A stretch of DNA of 64,000 nucleotides. It comes from Paractinoplanes abujensis. Its GTDB lineage: Bacteria; Actinomycetota; Actinomycetes; Mycobacteriales; Micromonosporaceae. The position numbers and the translations under genes were made by a program. The notes under the pieces are model-generated. The model did not search any database, was not told where the DNA came from, and worked only from the letters and a program-made list of their open reading frames with translations. Shown piece by piece: positions 61,839 through 64,000 of this stretch (the stretch's first letter is position 1; each line of letters starts with the position of its first letter). The stretch is taken from positions 2,108,001 to 2,172,000 of the forward strand of contig NZ_JACHMF010000001.1 of assembly GCF_014204895.1 (NCBI RefSeq). Direction: 5' to 3'.

Positions 61839-64000
61839 ATGACGTTCGCGAACCGGCACATCGGGCCGGACACCGACGAGCAGACTCACATGCTCAAGGC
61901 CATCGGGTACGCGTCGCTGGACGCCCTGATGGACGCCGCGATCCCCGAGGTGATCCGCTGGCATTCCTCGCTCGACCTGCCCGAGGCCGCCTCGGAGGAG
62001 GAGACGATCGCCGAGCTGCGCGCCATTGCGTCGCAGAACACGGTGACGACCTCGATGATCGGCCTGGGCTACTACGGCACGCACACCCCGGCCGTGATCA
62101 AGCGGAACGTGCTGGAGAACCCGGCCTGGTACACGGCGTACACCCCGTACCAGCCGGAGATCAGCCAGGGCCGCCTGGAGGCGCTGCTCAACTTCCAGAC
62201 GATGGTGACCGACCTCACCGGGCTGACCACCGCCAACGCGTCGATGCTGGACGAGGGCACCGCGGTCGCCGAGGCCATGACGCTGGCCAAGCGCGCTTCC
62301 AAGAGCAAGTCCCGGACGTACGTGGTGGACGCCGACACGCTGCCGCAGACGCTCGCCGTCCTGCGCACCCGGGCCGAGCCGCTCGGCATCCAGCTGCAGC
62401 TGGTCGACCTGGAAGCTCCCGAGCTGCCCGATGAGTACTTCGGCCTGCACCTGCAATATCCGGGTGCCTCCGGTGCCGTACGGGATCACGCCTCGGTGAT
62501 CGAGGCGGCGCACGCGCAGGGCGCTCTGGTGACGGTGGCCGCCGACCTGCTCGCGTTGACGCTGCTGCGCGCGCCGGGCGAGATCGGGGCGGACATCGCG
62601 GCCGGCACCACCCAGCGCTTCGGGGTGCCGCTCGGCTTCGGCGGTCCGCACGCCGGTTACCTGGCTGTGCGGGCCGGTCTGGAGCGGTCGCTGCCGGGCC
62701 GGCTCGTGGGCGTGTCCAAGGACGCGGACGGCGCCCCCGCGTACCGGCTCGCGCTGCAGACGCGTGAGCAGCACATCCGCCGGGAGAAGGCGACCAGCAA
62801 CATCTGTACGGCTCAGGTCCTGCTCGCCGTCATGGCCAGCATGTACGCCGTCTATCACGGCCCGGCCGGCCTGCGCGACATCGCGAAGCGGGTCCACGAC
62901 CACGCGCTGACCCTGGCCGGCAGCCTCACCGCGGGCGGCGTCGAGGTGGCGCACCACGCGTTCTTCGACACGGTCACCGCGGTCGTTCCGGGCCGGGCGG
63001 CCGACGTGGTGGCGGCCGCCGCGGCCGACGGCGTCGACCTGCGGTTCGTGGACGCCGACCGGGTGTCGATCGCCACCGACGAGACGACGACCGCCGCGCA
63101 TGTCTCCGCGGTCCTGCGAGCTTTCGGCGTACGGGAGGCCGCGCCCGCCGAATGCGGGGCGAAGCCGCTGGCGCGCACGACGCAGTACCTGACCCACCCG
63201 GTGTTCAGTTCGCACCACTCCGAGACGAGCATGCTGCGTTACCTGCGCAAACTCTCGGACCGTGACTACGCGCTGGACCGCGGCATGATCCCGCTGGGTT
63301 CGTGCACGATGAAGCTCAACGCGACCACCGAGATGGAGCCGGTCACCTGGCCCGAGTTCGCGAACATCCACCCTTACGCCCCGGCCGGCAACACGGCGGG
63401 CTACGAGAAGCTGGTGGCGACGCTGGAGGCGTGGCTGGCCGAGATCACCGGGTACGACGCGGTGAGCGTGCAGCCCAACGCGGGTTCGCAGGGTGAACTG
63501 GCCGGTCTGCTGGCCATCCGCGGCTATCACCGGTCGCGGGGGGAGGCCCACCGCGACGTGTGCCTGATCCCGTCGAGCGCGCACGGCACGAACGCGGCCA
63601 GCGCCGTGATGGCCGGCATGCGCGTGGTCGTGGTGGCCTGCGACGAGCTGGGCAACGTGGACATGACCGATCTGCACGCGAAGATCGAGAAGCACGCGGA
63701 CTCGCTCGCGGCGATCATGGTGACGTACCCGTCGACCCACGGCGTGTACGAGACGTCGATCGCCGATCTGTGCGCGGCCGTGCACGAGGCGGGCGGCCAG
63801 GTCTACGTCGACGGGGCCAACCTCAACGCGCTGGTCGGGTTCGCCCGGCCCGGCGCGTTCGGCGCCGACGTGTCGCACCTCAACCTGCACAAGACGTTCT
63901 GCATCCCGCACGGCGGCGGCGGCCCCGGCGTGGGCCCGGTCGCGGTGCGCGCGCACCTGGCCGAGTTCCTGCCGGGCGACCCCCTGGAGCCGGGCGAGCA
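61839..64000 (+). CDS. gcvP: glycine dehydrogenase (aminomethyl-transferring), P protein (partial)
   Basis: About 720 residues visible; the gene continues beyond the right edge. ATG at 61839, 7 bases after AGGAG. PLP enzyme that decarboxylates glycine and loads the aminomethyl group on GcvH. Motifs: [20 protein letters not shown] at the start, [32 protein letters not shown], the repeat-linking [19 protein letters not shown] and [18 protein letters not shown] with the PLP-binding Lys. Glycine riboswitch in the leader. It is not next to gcvH (35451) or gcvT. Confidence 0.97.
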   Translation, partial: MTFANRHIGPDTDEQTHMLKAIGYASLDALMDAAIPEVIRWHSSLDLPEAASEEETIAELRAIASQNTVTTSMIGLGYYGTHTPAVIKRNVLENPAWYTAYTPYQPEISQGRLEALLNFQTMVTDLTGLTTANASMLDEGTAVAEAMTLAKRASKSKSRTYVVDADTLPQTLAVLRTRAEPLGIQLQLVDLEAPELPDEYFGLHLQYPGASGAVRDHASVIEAAHAQGALVTVAADLLALTLLRAPGEIGADIAAGTTQRFGVPLGFGGPHAGYLAVRAGLERSLPGRLVGVSKDADGAPAYRLALQTREQHIRREKATSNICTAQVLLAVMASMYAVYHGPAGLRDIAKRVHDHALTLAGSLTAGGVEVAHHAFFDTVTAVVPGRAADVVAAAAADGVDLRFVDADRVSIATDETTTAAHVSAVLRAFGVREAAPAECGAKPLARTTQYLTHPVFSSHHSETSMLRYLRKLSDRDYALDRGMIPLGSCTMKLNATTEMEPVTWPEFANIHPYAPAGNTAGYEKLVATLEAWLAEITGYDAVSVQPNAGSQGELAGLLAIRGYHRSRGEAHRDVCLIPSSAHGTNAASAVMAGMRVVVVACDELGNVDMTDLHAKIEKHADSLAAIMVTYPSTHGVYETSIADLCAAVHEAGGQVYVDGANLNALVGFARPGAFGADVSHLNLHKTFCIPHGGGGPGVGPVAVRAHLAEFLPGDPLEPGE

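Overview
This is a gene-dense, very GC-rich stretch of an actinobacterial chromosome. GTG and TTG starts are frequent, ATGA/TGATG stop-start overlaps are common, and coding GC3 is high. The Mycobacterium-type cluster pgsA2-like / DUF881 / small basic protein / DUF881 / gcvH / garA / ftsR / DUF151 nuclease / merR is present. Together with two methyl-accepting chemotaxis-type proteins, type II glutamine synthetase and an FxSxx-COOH peptide locus, this suggests a Micromonosporaceae-like organism (Actinoplanes or a relative). That taxonomic placement is inference. No tRNA, rRNA, CRISPR array or intact insertion sequence was recognised.

Layout. 0-4.7 kb: a beta-oxidation operon on the minus strand (acyl-CoA dehydrogenase, thiolase, FadB-type enzyme running off the left edge) divergent from a TetR regulator. 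4.75-9.3 kb: a tight plus-strand operon of a subtilisin-like protease, an ECF-type sigma factor, a small beta-rich protein and a TPR-CHAT (caspase-like) protein. 9.3-18.0 kb: an MCP-like protein with a PilZ domain, a BNR/Asp-box sialidase-like protein, HD and SMI1/KNR4 proteins, a GNAT enzyme, a remarkable Hsp70-TIR-FHA-two-TM fusion, a DUF4142 protein and a classical MCP. 18.2-25.2 kb: glnII with a possible GlnR box, an N-formylglutamate amidohydrolase, a MOSC protein, a zinc metallopeptidase lipoprotein, an ABC-F ATPase and a PhzF-like isomerase. 25.4-26.1 kb is a lower-GC, frame-disrupted gene remnant. 26.1-32.2 kb: MoxR-type ATPase plus VWA protein, a WYL regulator and an SDR.

32.5-39.1 kb is the conserved cell-envelope/metabolic-control cluster (CDP-alcohol phosphatidyltransferase through MerR). 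39.1-40.8 kb holds a methyltransferase, a transglutaminase-like protein and a small orphan. 40.9-49.1 kb is the most striking locus: an FxSxx-COOH system. It consists of a 56-residue precursor peptide ending F-T-S-G-I (fxsA), a radical SAM/SPASM maturase with an HExxH C-terminal domain (fxsB), two TIR-like proteins (fxsC type) and a 1288-residue ParA-like/NB-ARC/TPR protein (fxsT type). The last three look like NLR/TIR-type sensing or conflict machinery coupled to a modified peptide.

49.1-57.7 kb: AraC and PadR regulators flanking a palindromic operator, two alpha/beta hydrolases, a DUF3516 helicase overlapping a short KdpD-like kinase and KdpE, and an AbiEii-like nucleotidyltransferase with a MarR regulator. 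57.7-59.2 kb is mostly non-coding or decayed (a truncated DoxX-like remnant, one small unknown gene, a GGCC-rich repeat tract). 59.2-61.6 kb: two overlapping MNT/pol-beta-type nucleotidyltransferases and an aldo/keto reductase. The window ends in gcvP, preceded by a well-preserved glycine riboswitch and lying about 26 kb from gcvH.
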